Translations under genes and position numbers: made by a program
From: Pseudomonadales bacterium
GTDB taxonomy: Bacteria; Pseudomonadota; Gammaproteobacteria; Pseudomonadales; Moraxellaceae
Direction: 5' to 3'
DNA length: 7,162 nt
NCBI GenBank assembly: GCA_013043915.1
Contig: JABEVH010000099.1
Span: 1 to 7,162 of the forward strand
Part shown: piece after piece, positions 6,701 through 7,162 of the stretch
How positions within the stretch are numbered: the stretch's first letter is position 1
How the letters are laid out: each line of letters begins with the position of its first letter
Notes under the pieces: model-generated
What the model was told of the DNA's origin: nothing
Seen by the model: only the letters and a program-made list of their open reading frames with translations
Database searches by the model: none

Positions 6701-7162
6701 CGCTGACCACGTCACAGGATTGACGGTATCGTTGATGTTAATATTTCCCTGCGTACCTGTGCCACCACTGCTGGATTGTATGGTGACATTGCCTGTAGAC
6801 AGCGCTGTACTCAGCTGTGCCCCTGTTTCATCCCCGCCCGAGCTGGCCACGGTAAAATCCACCGGATCGATCAGCCAATTACCGTTATTACCTTGAGCGG
6901 CTTGTGTGGTGACCACAGCGGCATTGGCAATCTTGACATGTGCTGCACTGGTTTCAATGGCTCCACCATTGCCACCGTTAGGTGCGCTGGCATCCAGCGT
7001 CCCCCCGACATTGACCGTGCCTGAGTTCATGTCTCCCATCAGGGCAATATGACCTGCATGGTGGATAATCGTCTGTGCCTGAATGACCCCGGTATTATTG
7101 ACCACCGTATCAAACATGCACTGGGCTACAAAAGAAATAAACAATAAATAAAAAAAAACACA
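3743..7162 (-). CDS. Large filamentous haemagglutinin-like adhesin with GLUG, MBG and YDG repeats, 5' end missing
   Basis: The frame is open from the right edge to the TAA at 3743 (1140 codons). Numbering here is from a TTG at 7144 (1133 residues), which is probably not the real start. Residues 12-100 match the linker seen after the TPS domain in FHA-type exoproteins: VVNNTGVIQAQT, GDMNSGTVNVGGTLDASAP, GGNGG.IETSAAHVKI and WLIDPVDFT. Residues 118-220 are Asn/Ser-rich beta-helix-like sequence. Residues about 357-664 hold nine GLUG-type repeats (GGLVG..S....SYATG), closed by SFWDTTTSG and a GWDLTNIWDV...YPLL segment to 726. Residues 733-983 are three MBG-like domains, 984-1066 a YDG domain (KVYDGTTAL), and 1067-1133 a tail with a short amphipathic stretch (HALQEVIQGAQADA). 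Such proteins are surface-exposed or secreted through a TpsB/FhaC porin and mediate adhesion or biofilm formation. No signal peptide, TPS domain or tpsB gene is in the window. It is either a gene cut by the window edge or one broken near 7120. Family is clear; ligand unknown. Confidence 0.88.
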   Translation of the reverse strand, partial: CVFFYLLFISFVAQCMFDTVVNNTGVIQAQTIIHHAGHIALMGDMNSGTVNVGGTLDASAPNGGNGGAIETSAAHVKIANAAVVTTQAAQGNNGNWLIDPVDFTVASSGGDETGAQLSTALSTGNVTIQSSSGGTGTQGNININDTVNPVTWSANTLTLNAYNNININAVMNGSGTATLALLYGQGSSSGASSTYNVNASINLSAGNNFSTQQGSTGAVINYTVITALGSLGSVTGTDLQGINGNLSTNYALGANIDASATSTAAWSWFGAGYPTGFVPIGFNILTDTTSSFTGIFEGLGHTIKNLNTQFNFNSSATNPLYAGLFAETSSASTVRDVGLVGGQITVQNTTPTAPMVTGGYIYEGQLVGNSAGAIINSYSSGTVTGSSGPANTSEWIGGLVGFASGQITSSNAAGNVTADSASPPANAQTIYGGGLVGGDNSVITNSFATGNVSGIGLQTTSTSLTANTVDVGGLVGYYNPIKANSFISISSSHASGAVSGEGIFVNVGGLVGNNSGIVNQSYAIGSASGTAVGQTLYNCASTMSVGGLVGLNSTLANRVSLNENGVSQSYATGSFSGTAQASGSGNTLYLGGLVGTNPGGVVNSYATGNGTASSNGSTVYLAGLVGNNSGSGALIYYSYATGLVPSAGGGLYTSGLVGTNSGSMAASFWDTTTSGTSLGVATGSISGSRGMATADMQNVLNYTGATAANGNVNPGWDLTNIWDVYSGYTYPLLRSFMTPLTVTAQNLTVTYSALANAGDASGIACSTGTCPTQNFFNASGFSGTSQGATNVGTYVINSSAYSDQQGYVITFVPGSLVINPATLTVTAGNASRSYGQANPTVVPTYSGFMGTDNATTALTTQPTVVTSAVATSPVGSYALTPQGAASSNYTFNYVSGSLTISPEILAMTASATSSTYGLALPTLTGYLSGLVNGDTQATVSTGTLNFTSPASITSDVGTYAINGSGLTLTNNNYQLAQAPSNAMALTVNPLPLTVQVQGNKVYDGTTALNNPIFVSNALSTNPVTIQGTAVYATTAGLGVGINASGLTFSGAHAADYSLTTTTASGSGNITPAPYFDVSAAPTSPAVTPAGLSHALQEVIQGAQADARLQVADMHVVLPGSDSNSQSLLTVTGDGMRWPQ
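3950..4948 (-). repeat. Tandem MBG-like domains (three) and one YDG domain in the adhesin C-terminal half
   Basis: Four beta-rich units of about 80 residues begin at residues 733 (LTVTAQNLTVTYS), 815 (ATLTVTAGNASRSYGQANP), 897 (ILAMTASATSSTYGLALP) and 984 (LPLTVQVQGNKVYDGTTAL). The first three end in SLVINP, SLTISP and ALTVNP, and the last in GSGNITPAP. The Y-G-x-A-x-P start and the SYAL/TYAI-type middle are typical of MBG_2 domains, and KVYDGTT is typical of YDG. These Ig-like units usually form a stalk in large bacterial adhesins. The first unit has a close cysteine pair, C759 and C764 (ACSTGTC), probably a small disulfide loop. Confidence 0.75.
5153..6076 (-). repeat. GLUG repeat array (nine degenerate copies) within the adhesin
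   Basis: Repeats start with the core (G/S/A)GLVG (QLVG in the first copy) at residues about 357, 390, 427, 466, 502, 540, 585, 616 and 648 of the adhesin. Most end in a S-(Y/F)-A-(T/I)-G type motif about 18 residues later. Spacing is 30-45 residues, with Ser/Thr/Gly-rich spacers of variable length. Copies 4 and 6 carry 6-10 extra residues between the GLVG core and the SYATG end. A weak copy may precede the array at residues 313-340 (YAGLFAETS...GLVGGQITV). The copies are diverged at the nucleotide level, so this is an old protein repeat rather than a recent tandem DNA duplication. Confidence 0.85.
7118..7162. other. T-rich low-complexity right edge with a run of nine A/T pairs
   Basis: Read on the minus strand, this stretch is almost all T with a few A, G and C. 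It includes nine consecutive T at 7150-7158 (nine A on the plus strand) and differs sharply from the mixed-composition DNA to its left. It stays open in the adhesin frame and would encode a hydrophobic string (FFYLLFISFVAQC). It lacks the positively charged start of a signal peptide and does not resemble the TPS domain expected here. It may be an insertion junction, a misassembled or adaptor-like contig end, or a slippage-prone tract. Confidence 0.6.

Noticed and set aside
7118..7144. The hydrophobic stretch FFYLLFISFVAQC as a genuine signal peptide or lipobox of the adhesin.
   Set aside because: There is no basic N-region, the residues before Cys (VAQ) do not fit a lipobox well, and the expected TPS domain does not follow.
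7125..7162. On the minus strand the T-rich stretch ending in TTTTGTAG looks like a eukaryotic polypyrimidine tract and 3' splice site.
   Set aside because: Everything else in the window is clearly bacterial and intron-free. A T-rich run followed by AG is easily met by chance or by an artefactual contig end.

Overview
This 7.2 kb window looks like chromosomal DNA of a proteobacterium, most likely a gamma- or betaproteobacterium with roughly 50 % GC. The evidence is a YcgB/SpoVR-type protein, a full-length HD-domain-containing CCA-adding enzyme of the Escherichia coli type, and a large adhesin of the two-partner-secretion (filamentous haemagglutinin-like) kind. I cannot name a genus from the sequence alone. 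Essentially all of the window is coding; the two intergenic gaps are 19 bp and 43 bp.

Plus strand, 1-2639: three genes head to tail with minimal ATGA overlaps. They are the C-terminal half of a SpoVR family protein cut by the left edge, a short HhH-GPD DNA glycosylase of the AlkA/3-methyladenine type, and cca, the tRNA nucleotidyltransferase/repair enzyme. The overlaps imply one translationally coupled message. Two of the three products maintain nucleic acids (alkylated-base removal, tRNA 3'-end repair), and SpoVR proteins are linked in other bacteria to stationary phase and stress. Near its 3' end cca carries a perfect 12-bp inverted repeat with a 7-nt loop.

Minus strand, 7162-2659: a convergent pair. 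The upstream gene is a very large, low-complexity, Ser/Thr/Gly/Asn-rich adhesin. It has an FHA-like linker, about nine GLUG repeats, three MBG-like domains, a YDG domain and a short C-terminal tail. Its 5' end, which should encode the signal peptide and TPS secretion domain, is not in the window. The last ~40 bp at the right edge turn abruptly into a T-rich, low-complexity sequence that does not look like the expected adhesin N-terminus. Forty-three bp downstream of the adhesin, with a good ribosome binding site, is a lipoprotein with a CAP/SCP domain and an Ig-like C-terminal domain. The two are probably co-transcribed and form an envelope/surface module.

No tRNA, rRNA, CRISPR array, transposase or clear intrinsic terminator is visible. 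The points most worth following up are the abnormal right edge of the adhesin gene, with its run of nine A/T pairs, the adhesin-lipoprotein pairing, and the perfect hairpin inside cca next to the convergent junction.
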